Below, in pieces: positions 54,088 through 64,000 of a DNA stretch of 64,000 bases (its first letter is position 1; every line of letters begins with the position of its first letter). The translations under genes and the position numbers were made by a program. Where the stretch lies: positions 434,001 to 498,000 of the forward strand of contig CAVVXU010000007.1 of NCBI GenBank assembly GCA_963752325.1, in the 5' to 3' direction. This DNA is from CAVTJL01 sp963752325 (GTDB taxonomy: Bacteria > Pseudomonadota > Alphaproteobacteria > Geminicoccales > Geminicoccaceae). Below the pieces are notes generated by a model that had not been told where the DNA came from, did no database searches, and saw nothing but the letters and a program-made list of their open reading frames with translations.

Positions 54088-56206
54088 ACCGAGCGCCTCG
54101 TCGCGCTCGAAGAGATGCAGCAGCAGGCGCAGCGCCCGACCGCGCTCGCTCTCGAGGTCCGGGTCGACGGCGAGGGCGCTGGCCGCCTCGATGCGCGCCG
54201 CCTCGAGCAGGGGCTGATCGTCCGGCAGAAGCGCGACGCGAAAGGCCGGCAGCCCGCTCTGCCGCGTGCCCAGGATCTCCCCCGGCCCCCGCAGCCTCAG
54301 ATCGGCATCGGCGATGGCGAACCCGTCGGTCGTCCGTCGAAGCGTGCGCAGGCGCTCCCGGCCGGCCTCGCTCAGGCGCTGGCCATAGAGGAGAAGGCAG
54401 GCGGCGCGCTCGCTGCCGCGCCCGACCCGGCCGCGAAGCTGGTGAAGCTGGGCCAGGCCGAAGCGGTCGGCCCCCTCGACGACGATGATCGTCGCCTCCG
54501 GCACGTCGACCCCGACCTCGACCACCGTCGTGGCGACGAGGATGCGCGTTCGACCCTCGGCGAAGGCCCGCATCGCCGCCTCGCGCTCACGCGCGCGCTG
54601 CGCGCCATGCGCGATGCCGACGGCGGCGCCGAAGCGCTCGCTCAGCACGCGATGGCGCGTCTCCACGCCCGCGACGGCTTCCTCTTCCTCGCCGTCCTCC
54701 TCGATGACCGGGCAGATCCAGAAGATCCGGGCGCCGCCATCCAGCGCGCGGCCGCACGCCTCGACCACCTCGGGGAGGCGGCGCGCCGGCAGGACGCGGG
54801 TGAGGACGGGCTGCCGGCCAGCCGGCTTCTGGCGCAGCGTCGAGACCTCGATGTCGCCATGGAGCGCCATCACGAGGCTGCGCGGAATCGGCGTGGCGCT
54901 CATCAGGAGAAGGGAGGCTGCCGCCGCCTTTCTCACCAGGGCCAGGCGCTGGGCGACGCCGAAGCGGTGCTGCTCGTCCACGATGGCGAGCGCCAGATCG
55001 GCGAGCGCTGATGTCGGGGCGCAGCAGCGCGTGCGTGCCCACGGCCATGGGCATCCGGCCCTCGGCCAGGGCGGCGAGCAGCTCGGCTCGAGGCCTCGCA
55101 TCGCCACCGACGACGAGGCCGACCTCGAGGCCCAGCGGAGCTGCCCAGGCGCTCAGCGTCTGATGGTGCTGGCGCGCCAGGAGCTCGGTGGGCGCCATCA
55201 GCACGGCCTGGCGCCCTGCCTCCACCGCGGTCAGCATCGCCATGAAGGCGACCAGCGTCTTGCCCGAGCCCACGTCGCCCTGCAGGAGGCGGACACACGG
55301 GCCGCCGGGTCCGCGAGATCGGCTCTGGACCTCGGCCAAGCGCCGCCGCCTGATCGGAGGTCGGCGCGAACGGCAGACGCGCCAGCAGCGCGCGCTGCAG
55401 CCGGCCGTCGCCCACCGTGGGACGGCGGGTGGCGGTCGGGCGGTGGCGCCGCACGAGGCCGAGCGCCAGATGCATCGCCAGCAGCTCGTCGAACGCCAGG
55501 CCGGCGCCGACCGTCGGCTGCGGCGACCTCGGAGCCTGTGCCATGCAGCGCCTTGATGGCGTCGGCGAAGCCCGGGAGCTGCATGGAGAGCGCCGTGGCG
55601 CCGCCCTGCCACTCGGCAGCTCGGGCAGCCGCTCGAGCGCCGCTCCGACGAGCCGGCGCAGGCGTCCTTGATGGAGACCTGCGACGACCGGATAGAGCGG
55701 CAGAGGAGGCCCGCCTGCGCGAGCAAGGGGAAGGCTCTCGGGATGCGCCATCTGCCAGCGGGTCCCGTACTGCCCGAGGCGGCCATGAACCAGGTGGCGG
55801 CGGCCGACCTGGAAGCGCCGCTCGACCGCCAGGGCCGGGAGCCCGAAGAAGACGAGCTCGACCTCCTCGCCGGCGGTGCCGGCGACAACGCGATGCGGCC
55901 GGCGCGCCGCCGCAGCCGGCTCGTGGCGGAGAATGTCGACCAGGAGCGTGACCTGACGGTCGGGCGGCGCGGCGGCGAGGTCGGCCAGCGGCTCCGTCGC
56001 GATCCATGCGCGTGGCGCATGCCAGAGCAGATCGAGACAGCGCGGGTCCTCCCGCCCGATGAGGCGGGAAAGGAGCGAAACCGTTGCAGGACCAGCGCCC
56101 GGCAGCTCCGAGGCCGGCGCGAAAAGGGGGTAGAGACGCGGTGGACGCGTGGTGTGGCGCTCGCCGGACGGCGCAGCGGTCGGTCGGCTTGGCCGGCCGG
56201 CTCATT
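54070..56206 (-). CDS. recG: ATP-dependent DNA helicase RecG, frame broken by insertions
   Basis: The wedge domain starts LYPLFAPASELPGAGPATVSLLSRL, the RecG N-terminus. Helicase motifs follow: LLQGDVGSGKTLVAFMAML (Walker A), ALAIVDEQHRFGVAQRLAL (DExH variant), LLMSATPIPRSL, VVEVGVDVPEATIIVVEGADRFGLAQLHQLRGRVGRG, and the C-terminal GPGEILGTRQSGLPAFRVALL. Frame changes near 55010, 55307, 55345, 55530, 55620 and 56125. The start is uncertain; ATG 56206 gives an N-terminal extension. It resolves stalled forks and Holliday structures. Divergent from sdhE. Confidence 0.92.
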
Positions 56207-56269
56207 TCAGCTACACCTCCACGCTCGTTCGTCCGCGGGCGCCCGAGGATCCAGGCGCGAGGTATCACG

Positions 56270-56548
56270 TTGAGCGAGCCCACCGCCATAAGGCGCAAGC
56301 GCCTCCTGCACCAAAGCCGCTATCGCGGCTTTCTCGAGAGCGACCTCGTGCTCGGTCGCTTTGCCGCAGCCCGTCTCGACGGCCTCGACGAGGGCCAGCT
56401 CGATCGCTACGAGGCGCTGCTGGGCGAGAGCGACCAGGATCTGTTCGCGTGGATCACGGGGCGGCGTCGGGCGCCGGCTCGTCACGAGAACGACGTGCTC
56501 GACATGCTGCGGCGCTTCGACCCCTCATCGGGCCACGGCGCTGCCTGA
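56270..56548 (+). CDS. sdhE: succinate dehydrogenase assembly factor 2 (FAD assembly)
   Basis: A 92-residue protein. The conserved R-G-x-x-E motif is seen as SRYRGFLESDLVLGRF, followed by LDGLDEGQLDRYEALLGESDQDLFAWITGRR, all hallmark of SdhE. It helps attach FAD covalently to SdhA. TTG start at 56270 after gcgaggtatcacg, because no ATG or GTG is in frame at the right place. Lies between recG and mfd, a conserved alphaproteobacterial order. Intact. Confidence 0.92.
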   Translation: MSEPTAIRRKRLLHQSRYRGFLESDLVLGRFAAARLDGLDEGQLDRYEALLGESDQDLFAWITGRRRAPARHENDVLDMLRRFDPSSGHGAA

Positions 56549-56561
56549 AGGGAGACCAGGG

Positions 56562-59500
56562 GTGGCCGAGGCCGATGCGGTCCTCGATCCGCCGGCGGCG
56601 CGTCCTGTCGCCGAGGCGCCGCGCCGAATGCTCGTCGGCGAATGCGCGCGACGGGCTCGAGGCGCGCTTCATCGCCAAGCGGCTGAGCGCGAGGAAGGGG
56701 GGCTCGCTTCTCTTCATCGCCCGCGATCAGCCCCGGCTGGCGCAGATCGCGGGGCTCGTCCGGTTCTTTGCGCCCGACGACCGACATCCTCACCTTCCCG
56801 GCGTGGGACTGCCTGCCCTACGATCGCGTGTCGCCGAACGGCCAGCTCATGGCCGAGCGGCTGCAGACGCTGGCGCGTCTGGCGGAGGGCAGGGGCAACC
56901 GGCCGCGGCTCGTGCTCACCACCGCCAATGCGGTCCTTCAGCGTGTACCCACCGCCGGCACCGTCCGCGGCGGGCATTTCCGATCCCGAGCCGGCGAGCG
57001 GCTCGATCGCGATGCGCTCGTCGACTATCTCGGGCGCAATGGCTATGCCCGCACCGGCACGGTGGTCGAGCCCGGCGAGTACGCCGTGCGCGGCGGCCTT
57101 CTCGACGTCTTCCCCACCGCCGACAAGCAGCCGCTGCGGCTCGACTTCTTCGGCAGCACGGTCGAGACGATCCGCACCTTCGACCCGCTGACGCAGCGCT
57201 CGCTCGAGCGCGTCGAGCGCCTGGAGATCGGGCCCGTCAGCGAGGTGGTGTTCGATCAGGCGGCGATCGATCGCTTCAAGGTCGGCTACCTCCAGCAGTT
57301 CGGCGCGGTCACCGGCGACCCGCTCTTCGATGCGGTCAAGGAGGGCCGGAGCTATCCCGGCATGGAGCATTGGCTGCCGCTCTTCCACGAGCAGCTGGCG
57401 ACGCTCTTCGACTATCTGGACGGCGACGCCGAGGTCGCCTTCGACCATCTGGCGCGGGACGGAATCGCCGCCAGGGCCGCCCTGATCGGTGAGCATTACG
57501 AGGCCCGGCGGGCGCCGCTGCCCAGCCGGCTCGAGCTTCGGCGCGACACCGTATCGACCACTCTCGCCGCATCTTCTCTACCTGGACGAGCAGAGCCTGG
57601 CGCAGCAGGTCGAGTGCCGGACGAGCTACGAGTTCTCGATCTTCGGGCCCCCGCCGCGTGCGCCGGCCGGTGTCGGCGGTGTGGTCGACCTCGAAGGCCG
57701 GCCGTCGCGCGATTTCGCCCGCGAGCGCGCAGACCGCTCGATCAATCTCTTCGACGCCATCGTGGCCCACCTCCGATCGCTGCTCGCCGAAGGCGCACGC
57801 CCGCTCGTGACGGCCGCGAGCGAGGGCGCACTCGAGCGTCTCCGGCAGGTGCTCGAGGATCACGGCCAGGAGACCTTCACCCGGCTCCGGCACGCCCGCG
57901 AGCTGGCCGGTGCCGTCGGCGTGGCGCTCGCCGTGCTGCCGCTCGACCACGGGCTCGTGGCGCCCGGGCTCTGCGTCCTCACCGAGCAGGACCTTCTGGG
58001 CGACCGGCTGACCCGGGCCGCGCGCACGAGCCGGCGCGCGGACAAGTTCATCGCCGATCTCTCGGTGCTGAGCGAGGGCGACCTCGTCGTCCATGCCGAG
58101 CACGGCATCGGGCGCTTCGAGGGCCTCGTTACGCTCGAGATCGGCGGAGCACCCCACGACTGCCTGAAGCTGATCTATCAGGGCGGCGACAAGCTCTTCG
58201 TGCCCGTCGAGAATCTCGACATCCTGTCGCGCTACGGCCATGCCGACGATGCGGCGCAGCTCGACAAGCTGGGCGGGGTCGGCTGGCAGCACCGCAAGGC
58301 CAAGGTCAAGCAGCGGATCAAGGAGCTGGCCGAGGAGCTGATTAAGGTCGCCGCCCAGCGCGCCCTCAAGCACGGCGAGGCGATGCAGCTGGCGCCCGGC
58401 ATCTACGAGGAGTTCGCGGCCCGCTTCCCCTACGAGGAGACCGACGACCAGCTCCGCGTCATCGAGGCGGTGCTCGAGGATCTGGGCTCGGGCCATCCGA
58501 TGGACCGGCTCATCTGCGGCGATGTCGGCTTCGGCAAGACCGAGGTGGCGCTGAGGGCCGCGTTCGTCGTCGCGATGTCGGGCAAGCAGGTGGCGCTGCT
58601 GTGCCCGACGACGCTGCTGGCCCGGCAGCACTTTCAGGTGTTCAGCCAGCGCTTCGCGGGCCTGCCGATTCGGCGTGGCCCAGCTCTCGCGGTTCGTCAC
58701 GGCCAAGGAGGCCGAGGCCGTGAAGAAGGGCCTGGCCGCAGGCGAGATCGACATCGTCATCGGAACCCACGCGCTGCTCGGGAAGAATGTGGAGCTCAAG
58801 AATCTGGGGCTGGTGATCATCGACGAGGAGCAGCATTTCGGCGTCACCCACAAGGAGAAGCTGAAGCAGCTCCGCGCCGAGGTCCACGTCCTCACCATGA
58901 CCGCGACGCCGATCCCGCGCACGCTGCACATGGCGCTGGGCGGGATGAAGGACCTCTCGATCATCGCGACACCGCCCGTCGACAGGCTGGCGGTTCGCAC
59001 CTTCGTGATGCCCGCCGACCCGGTCGTGCTCCGCGAGGCGATCCTGCGCGAGTATCACCGGGGCGGGCAGGTCTTCTATGTCTGTCCCCGCGTGTCCGAC
59101 CAGGCCGGGCCTGCTGAAGGACCTGGCGAGCCCTCGTGCCGGAGGTGAGGGTGTCGGTCGCCAACGGCCGCATGCCCACCGCCGAGCTCGAGGCGGTGAT
59201 GGGCGAGTTCTACGATCGCCGCCTCGACGTCCTCCTCGCCACCAACATCGTCGAGAGCGGGCTCGACATCCCCAATGCCAACACGCTGATCGTCCACCGC
59301 GCCGAGCTCTTCGGGCTTTCCCAGCTCTATCAGCTGCGAGGGCGCGTCGGCCGCTCGAAGGTCAGGGGCTACGCCTACTTCACCGTGCCGGCCAGCAAGG
59401 CCCTGGCGGACACGGCGGAAAAGCGCCTCTCGGTCATCCAGTCGCTCGACGGGCTGGGTGCGGGCTTCCAGCTCGCCAGCCACGATCTCGACATTCGCGG

Positions 59501-60090
59501 TGCCGGCAATCTTCTCGGCGACGAGCAGTCGGGCCAGATCCGCGAGGTCGGCTTCGAGCTCTACAATCACATGCTCGAGGAGGCGGTGGCGGAGCTCAAG
59601 CGTCAGGCCGCCGAGGAGCCGGCAGCGGCCGGTGCCGGCGAGTGGACGCCGCAGATCACGGTCGATGCCGCGGCCCTGATGCCCGAGAGCTATATCGGGG
59701 ATCTCGACCTTCGCCTCGCCATGTACCGCCGCCTGGCGGCGCTCGAGAGCGAGGAGGAGGTCGACGGCTTCGCGGCCGAGCTGATCGATCGCTTCGGCCA
59801 GCTCCCGCCCGAGACGGACCAGCTCTTGCAGATCGTGATGATCAAGCTGCTCTGCCGCCGTGCCAACGTCCGAAAGCTCGACGCCGGCCCCAAGGGCATC
59901 GTCATCAGCTTCCACGACAACCGCTTCTCCCGGCCCGAGCGACTGGTGAGCTGGATCAGCGAGCGCCGCGGGCAGGTGAAGGTCCGCCCCGACCATCGCC
60001 TCGTCGAGCTGCGCGAGACGGCAGAGCCCGAAGGAGCGGCTGAAGGCGGCCCGCAAGCTCGTCGGCGACCTCGCCCGGCTGGCCGCCTGA
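56562..60090 (+). CDS. mfd: transcription-repair coupling factor, frame broken by insertions
   Basis: About 1,170 residues. The N-terminal UvrB-like part reads DILTFPAWDCLPYDRVSPN, then TANAVLQRVP. The RNA-polymerase-interaction domain reads GDLVVHAEHGIGRFEGL. Translocase motifs are DRLICGDVGFGKTEVALRAAF (Walker A), LVIIDEEQHFGVTHKEKL, TMTATPIPRTLHMAL, LLATNIVESGLDIPNANTLIVHRA and QLRGRVGRSKVRGYAYF. Frame changes near 56640, 56782, 57560, 58670, 59112, 59138 and 60035; with the last one corrected it ends KLVGDLARLAA at TGA 60088. GTG start after ggagaccagg. It removes stalled RNA polymerase and recruits repair. Confidence 0.93.
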
Positions 60091-60171
60091 GGGCTTCATC
60101 CTCGCCTTTTCGGCCTTGCATCCCCGGCCGGCCCATGGCTCACCGGTGTTCGACGACAAGGGGAGGCGCTC

Positions 60172-61101
60172 GTGACTGTGCTGTTCTACACGCATCCGAC
60201 GGGCATCGAGCACGATGCCGGGCCGGGGCATCCTGAGGCGCCGGTCCGGCTCCAGGCGATCTTGAAGGCGGTGGAGCGGGCGGCTCTTCCCGGCCTCGAG
60301 CGACGCGAGGCGCCCCGTGCGACGATCGAGCAGATCGAGCGGGTCCATCCGGCACCCTATCCGGCATCGCTCCTCGCCCGCGTGCCGGCCGAAGGGCATG
60401 CCCGCCTCGATCCCGACACCGCGATGTCACCCGCCTCCGGCGAGGCCGCGCTCCGGGCGGCCGGGGCCGCCTGCGCTGCGGTCGATGCCGTCATCGGCGG
60501 CGAGGCCAAGGCCGCCTTCTGCGCGATGCGGCCACCCGGCCACCACGCCGAGCCCGACCGTGCCATGGGCTTTTGTCTCTTCAACAGCATCGCCATCGGA
60601 GCGCTTCAGGCTCGCCATGTCCATGGGCTGCGGCGCATCGCCGTCGTCGACTTCGACGTGCACCACGGCAACGGCACGCAGGCGGCGTTCTGGGACGATC
60701 CCGATCTTCTCTACGTCTCGACCCACCAATGGCCGCTCTATCCGGGGACGGGCGCTCCCCGAGAGACGGGTGTGGCAGGCAACATCGTCAATGTCCCGCT
60801 GGGCCCCGGCAGCGGCTCCGACGAGTTCAGGGTCGCGGTCGAGGCCAGGGTCCTGCCGGCGGTCGATCGCTTCCGCCCGGAGCTTTTGATGATCTCCGCC
60901 GGATTCGACGCCCATCGGGCCGATCCGCTGGCAAGCCTCGCCCTGACCGAGCAGGATTTCGCCTGGATCACGGACGAGCTCGGCAAGCTCGCCCGGAGCC
61001 ATGCTCAGGGGCGGATCGTCTCCGTGCTCGAGGGCGGCTACGACCCTCCGGCGCTCGGACGGAGCGTCGTCGCCCATCTCGAGAGCCTCTCCCACGGTTG
61101 A
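60172..61101 (+). CDS. histone-deacetylase-family protein (acetoin utilisation/acetylpolyamine type)
   Basis: A 309-residue deacetylase-fold protein. Active-site parts: RPPGHHAEPDRAMGFCLFN (two His), VVDFDVHHGNGTQAAFWDDP (Asp and His metal ligands), and SAGFDAHRADPLASLAL (second Asp). The length and wording fit the class II-like acetylpolyamine amidohydrolase branch of alphaproteobacteria. GTG start after ggggagg. It is the conserved lead gene before xseB-ispA-dxs. The physiological acetylated substrate is not known. Intact in frame. Confidence 0.9.
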   Translation: MTVLFYTHPTGIEHDAGPGHPEAPVRLQAILKAVERAALPGLERREAPRATIEQIERVHPAPYPASLLARVPAEGHARLDPDTAMSPASGEAALRAAGAACAAVDAVIGGEAKAAFCAMRPPGHHAEPDRAMGFCLFNSIAIGALQARHVHGLRRIAVVDFDVHHGNGTQAAFWDDPDLLYVSTHQWPLYPGTGAPRETGVAGNIVNVPLGPGSGSDEFRVAVEARVLPAVDRFRPELLMISAGFDAHRADPLASLALTEQDFAWITDELGKLARSHAQGRIVSVLEGGYDPPALGRSVVAHLESLSHG

Positions 61102-61162
61102 CAGGCCGAAGGCGAAGGGCCATCCCCGGGGCGCCTCGCGGCAGCGGGAGAAGGCGGGAGCA

Positions 61163-61454
61163 ATGGTGGCACAGGAGCCCTTCCTCGGGGCCGCCGACAA
61201 CGGAGACGCCGGGGAGCAGCCGGCGCCACTGGGCGCAGATGAGCTTCGAGCAGGCCCTGGCCGAGCTCGAGGCGATCGTCCAGAGGCTCGAGCGTGGCCA
61301 GCTGGATCTCGAGGGATCCATCAAGGCCTATGAGCGCGGCACGGAGCTGCGGCGGCATTGCGCCGCCAAGCTCAAGGAGGCCGAGCTCAGGGTCGAGAAG
61401 CTGAGCTTCGACAAGGCGGGCGCTGCGACCTTGACCCCGCTGGACGGCGAATGA
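61163..61454 (+). CDS. xseB: exodeoxyribonuclease VII small subunit
   Basis: The core reads MSFEQALAELEAIVQRLERGQLDLEGSIKAYERG, then LRRHCAAKLKEAELRVEKL, the complete XseB helix pair. An upstream segment from ATG 61163 (MVAQEPFLGAADNG) lies in a frame that differs by one base at about 61238 (gca then extra g then ATG). Either the gene begins at 61163 with an insertion error, or it begins at ATG 61239. Works with XseA to digest single-stranded DNA. Its TGA overlaps the ispA ATG (ATGA), so the two are coupled. Confidence 0.9.
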
Positions 61455-62346
61455 CCGGGCGGCCTCGCCGCAGCGATGGGCGAGGTGGCGGCCGGCGTCG
61501 AGGCCGAGCTCGGGCTTCTGCTGGCGCCGCAGCCGGATGTCCCGGACAGGCTGCTCGAGGCGATGCGCTACGCGCGCGATGGGCGCCGGCAAGCGCCTGC
61601 GCCCGTTCCTCGTCTGGGTGGTCGGGCAGGTCGGCGAGGCCGATGCGGCCGCCTTGAGGCGGGTGGGCGCCGCGATCGAGCTGATCCATGCCTACTCGCT
61701 GATCCACGACGATCTGCCGGCGATGGACGACGCCACCCTCAGGCGCGGCCGCCCGAGCTGTCATATGGCCTTCGACGAGGCGACGGCCATTCTCGCCGGC
61801 GACGCCCTCCAGGCGCTGGCCTTCGAGGCGCTCGCCCGCGAGGACTGGCCCTGCGAGGCGGCGACGCCGCCTTGCCCTGCTGGCCGGGCTGGGCCGGGCG
61901 TGCCGGCATGGCCGGCATGTGCGGCGGCCAGATGCTGGACCTCGAGGCCGAGGGCAAGAGCCTCGACGAGGAGGCGGTCGTCCGTCTTCAGCGTCTCAAG
62001 ACGGGAGCCCTGATCGGCTTTGCCTGCGAGGCAGGCGCCCGTCTGGCGGATCTCGATGAGGGTGCGCGCAGTCGCAGTGGCCGCCTATGCGCGGGCCCTC
62101 GGTCTGGCGTTCCAGATCAAGGACGATCTCTTGGACGTGACGCAGTCGAGCGCCGAGACGGGAAAGGATTCGGGATTGGACGCCGCCCATGGCAAGGCCA
62201 CGTTCGTCACGCTTGCGGGGATTGCCGGCGCCGAGCGCCGCCTGGTGGCTCTCCGCGGGGAGGCGGCGGCGGCGCTTGACACGCTCGGCCCAAGAGCGAC
62301 TCTCATGGGCGAGCTGTTCGATTTTGTGATCAATCGGCGAGCATGA
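61451..62346 (+). CDS. ispA: farnesyl/geranyl diphosphate synthase (polyprenyl synthetase), frame broken
   Basis: About 297 residues. First Asp-rich motif LIHDDLPAMDDATLRRGRP, second motif FQIKDDLLDVTQ, both binding Mg-diphosphate. The N-terminal MGAGKRLRPFLVWVVG and the middle MAGMCGGQMLDLEAEGKSL are typical of IspA. Frame changes near 61460, 61580, 61862, 61890 and 62060. It makes C15 or C20 prenyl diphosphate for quinones and lipid carriers. ATG 61451 overlaps the xseB stop. Sits between xseB and dxs, a widespread isoprenoid cluster. Confidence 0.92.
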
Positions 62347-62383
62347 CGCCCGTCGGCTCGGAAGGGGGAGTTCGTTTCAAGCC

Positions 62384-64000
62384 ATGACCGGCACGCCGCT
62401 TCTGGACGGCATTGGGGAGCCGGCCGATCTGCGGTCGCTTCCGGCGGATCAGCTTCGCCAGCTGGCGGACGAGCTTCGTTCGGAGATGATCGATGCGGTC
62501 TCGGTGACGGGGGGGCATCTCGGGGCGGGGCTGGGGGTGGTGGAGCTGGCGGTGGCGCTGCACCGCGTGTTCGAGACGCCCTATGACCGGCTGATCTGGG
62601 ATGTCGGGCACCAGGCCTACCCGCACAAGATCCTGACCGGCCGGCGGGGGCGCATCAGGACGCTCAGGCAGCCCGGGGGGCTCTCGGGCTTCACGCGGCG
62701 GTCGGAGAGCGTCTACGACCCGTTCGGCGCGGCGCACAGCTCGACCTCGATCTCGGCCGGGCTCGGCATGGCGGCGGCGGCGAGGCTCGAGGGCACGCGG
62801 CGCAACGTCGTCTGCGTCATCGGCGACGGGGCGATGAGTGCCGGCATGGCGTACGAGGCCATGAACAACGCGGCCGCGGCCGGCGGCAGGCTGATCGTCG
62901 TCCTCAACGACAACGACATGTCGATCGCCCCGCCCACGGGGGCGATGAGCGCCTATCTCTCGCGCGTCGTCTCCTCGCACGCCTATCGCAGCTTCCGCCA
63001 CGTGGCCAAGCAGCTCAGCACCTACTTCCCGAGGCGCATCCAGAAGGCGGCGGAGCGGGCGGAGGAGTATGCCCGCGTCCTGCCCACGGGCGGCACGACG
63101 CTCTTCGAGGAGCTGGGCTTTTATTACCTGGGCCCGCTCGACGGGCACAATCTCGACCATCTGATCCCGGTGCTGGAGAACATCCGGGACGACGACGACC
63201 GCGGCCCCGTCCTGATCCACGTCGTCACGCAAAAAGGAAAAGGCTATCCGCCGGCCGAGGCCTCGGACGACAAATATCACGGCGTCGGCAAGTTCGACGT
63301 CGCCACCGGCGCCCAGCAAAAAGGAAAGGCCAACGCGCCCTCCTACACCTCGGTCTTTGCCAAGGCGCTGGTGCGGGAGGCCGAGGCGGACGACCGGATC
63401 GTGGCGATCACGGCGGCGATGCCGTCGGGCACCGGGCTCAATCTGATGGCCGAGCGCTTTCCGGAGCGCAGCTTCGACGTGGGCATCGCCGAGCAGCACG
63501 CGGTGACCTTCGCCGCCGGCCTCGCCGCCGAGGGCTTTCGGCCCTTCTGCGCCATCTACTCGACCTTTCTGCAGCGCGCCTACGACCAGGTGGTGCACGA
63601 CGTGGCGATCCAGGGCCTGCCGGTGCGCTTTGCGATCGACCGGGCGGGTCTGGTGGGGGCCGACGGCGCCACCCACGCCGGCAGCTTCGACGTGGCCTAT
63701 CTTTCTTGTCTCCCCGGCTTCGTCGTGATGGCGGCGGCCGACGAGCTCGAGCTCGTGCACATGGTGGCGACGGCGGCCGCATCACGACGAGGGCCCGATC
63801 GCCTTTCGCTACCCCCGGGGCGAGGGCGTGGGCATCGAGCTGCCCGAGCGCGGCCGGCCGCTCGAGATCGGCAAGGGCCGCATCGTCAAGGAAGGCAGCC
63901 GCGTCGCGCTTTTGTCATTCGGCGCCCGGCTGCAGGAGTGCCTGTCGGCGGCCGAGACGCTGGAGGCCGAGGGGCTTTCGACGACGGTGGCGGATGCCCG
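62384..64000 (+). CDS. dxs: 1-deoxy-D-xylulose-5-phosphate synthase, partial at right edge, one insertion
   Basis: The first 538 or so codons of DXS. Thiamine-diphosphate motif VCVIGDGAMSAGMAYEAMNNAA, GHLGAGLGVVELAVALH at the start, VTQKGKGYPPAEASDDKYHGV in the middle, FDVGIAEQHAVTFAAGLA in the pyrimidine domain. An extra base near 63780 (AAA then HHDEGPIAFRYPRGEG) changes frame; the rest, IVKEGSRVALLSFGARLQECLSAAETLEAEGL, reads well to the edge. It makes DXP for the isoprenoid pathway. ATG 62384, 37 bp after ispA. Confidence 0.93.
   Translation, partial: MTGTPLLDGIGEPADLRSLPADQLRQLADELRSEMIDAVSVTGGHLGAGLGVVELAVALHRVFETPYDRLIWDVGHQAYPHKILTGRRGRIRTLRQPGGLSGFTRRSESVYDPFGAAHSSTSISAGLGMAAAARLEGTRRNVVCVIGDGAMSAGMAYEAMNNAAAAGGRLIVVLNDNDMSIAPPTGAMSAYLSRVVSSHAYRSFRHVAKQLSTYFPRRIQKAAERAEEYARVLPTGGTTLFEELGFYYLGPLDGHNLDHLIPVLENIRDDDDRGPVLIHVVTQKGKGYPPAEASDDKYHGVGKFDVATGAQQKGKANAPSYTSVFAKALVREAEADDRIVAITAAMPSGTGLNLMAERFPERSFDVGIAEQHAVTFAAGLAAEGFRPFCAIYSTFLQRAYDQVVHDVAIQGLPVRFAIDRAGLVGADGATHAGSFDVAYLSCLPGFVVMAAADELELVHMVATAAASRRGPDRLSLPPGRGRGHRAARARPAARDRQGPHRQGRQPRRAFVIRRPAAGVPVGGRDAGGRGAFDDGGGCP

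Noticed and set aside
63225..63340. A-rich slippery stretches (caaaaaggaaaagg and similar) in dxs
   Set aside because: The first encodes the normal QKGKGY of DXS and the frame continues; no sign of programmed frameshifting.

Overview
The window is a high-GC chromosomal segment, most probably from an alphaproteobacterium. The evidence is gene order: recG-sdhE-mfd, a histone-deacetylase-like gene followed by xseB-ispA-dxs, an aspS/rnd pair, and an EcfG-type general-stress promoter in front of a csbD gene. I could not fix the order or genus by reading alone; a Rhodospirillales-like lineage is only a guess. No rRNA, CRISPR array, insertion sequence, integrase or phage module was seen.

Layout. 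0-9.7 kb: an M20 peptidase tail, a LysR regulator divergent from a cupin/aldo-keto reductase/SDR/MFS run, AlkB, an FMN reductase, a small exported protein, a SIMPL-domain protein, AlaX and a GMC oxidoreductase. 9.7-19.7 kb: a DUF533 protein, a CUT2-type sugar ABC transporter (ATPase, permease, binding protein) whose ATPase carries an extra C-terminal domain, a methyltransferase, a sulfatase, two small unknowns and an allantoate-amidohydrolase-type M20 enzyme. 19.7-25.1 kb is the accessory part: an array of two alternating palindromic repeat modules, a broken gene of unknown function behind a possibly leaderless promoter, a proline-rich ORF, csbD, a DUF4062-NB-ARC-TPR (STAND) gene damaged by several small indels and preceded by a hairpin that covers its ribosome binding site, and an HU protein. 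25.8-40.2 kb: glgC, an SDR/LysR divergent pair with a perfect dyad between them, a decayed serine hydrolase, a PRISE-like reductase, thuA-type and Gfo/Idh/MocA-type genes, tRNA-Pro(UGG), a frameshifted GH8 glucanase, an Uup-type ABC-F protein, an XRE regulator, an epimerase and rnd.

From 40.3 kb to the end are aspS, a dipeptide transporter (dppA to dppF) interrupted by an opposite-strand lipoprotein gene, a second permease/permease/ATPase/ATPase set with no binding protein and its own promoter, DUF502, recG, sdhE, mfd, a deacetylase-like gene, xseB, ispA and the start of dxs. In this part nearly every long gene is interrupted by single-base indels, mostly one extra base. Because essential genes are hit and their sequence is otherwise well conserved, I read these as sequence or assembly errors rather than pseudogenes. 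I give each such gene as one CDS and note where the frame changes.

The most unusual items are the STAND gene with its start-site hairpin, the two-module repeat array, the fused domain on the sugar ABC ATPase, the duplicated peptide permease set, the EcfG promoter of csbD, and the pattern of the indels themselves.
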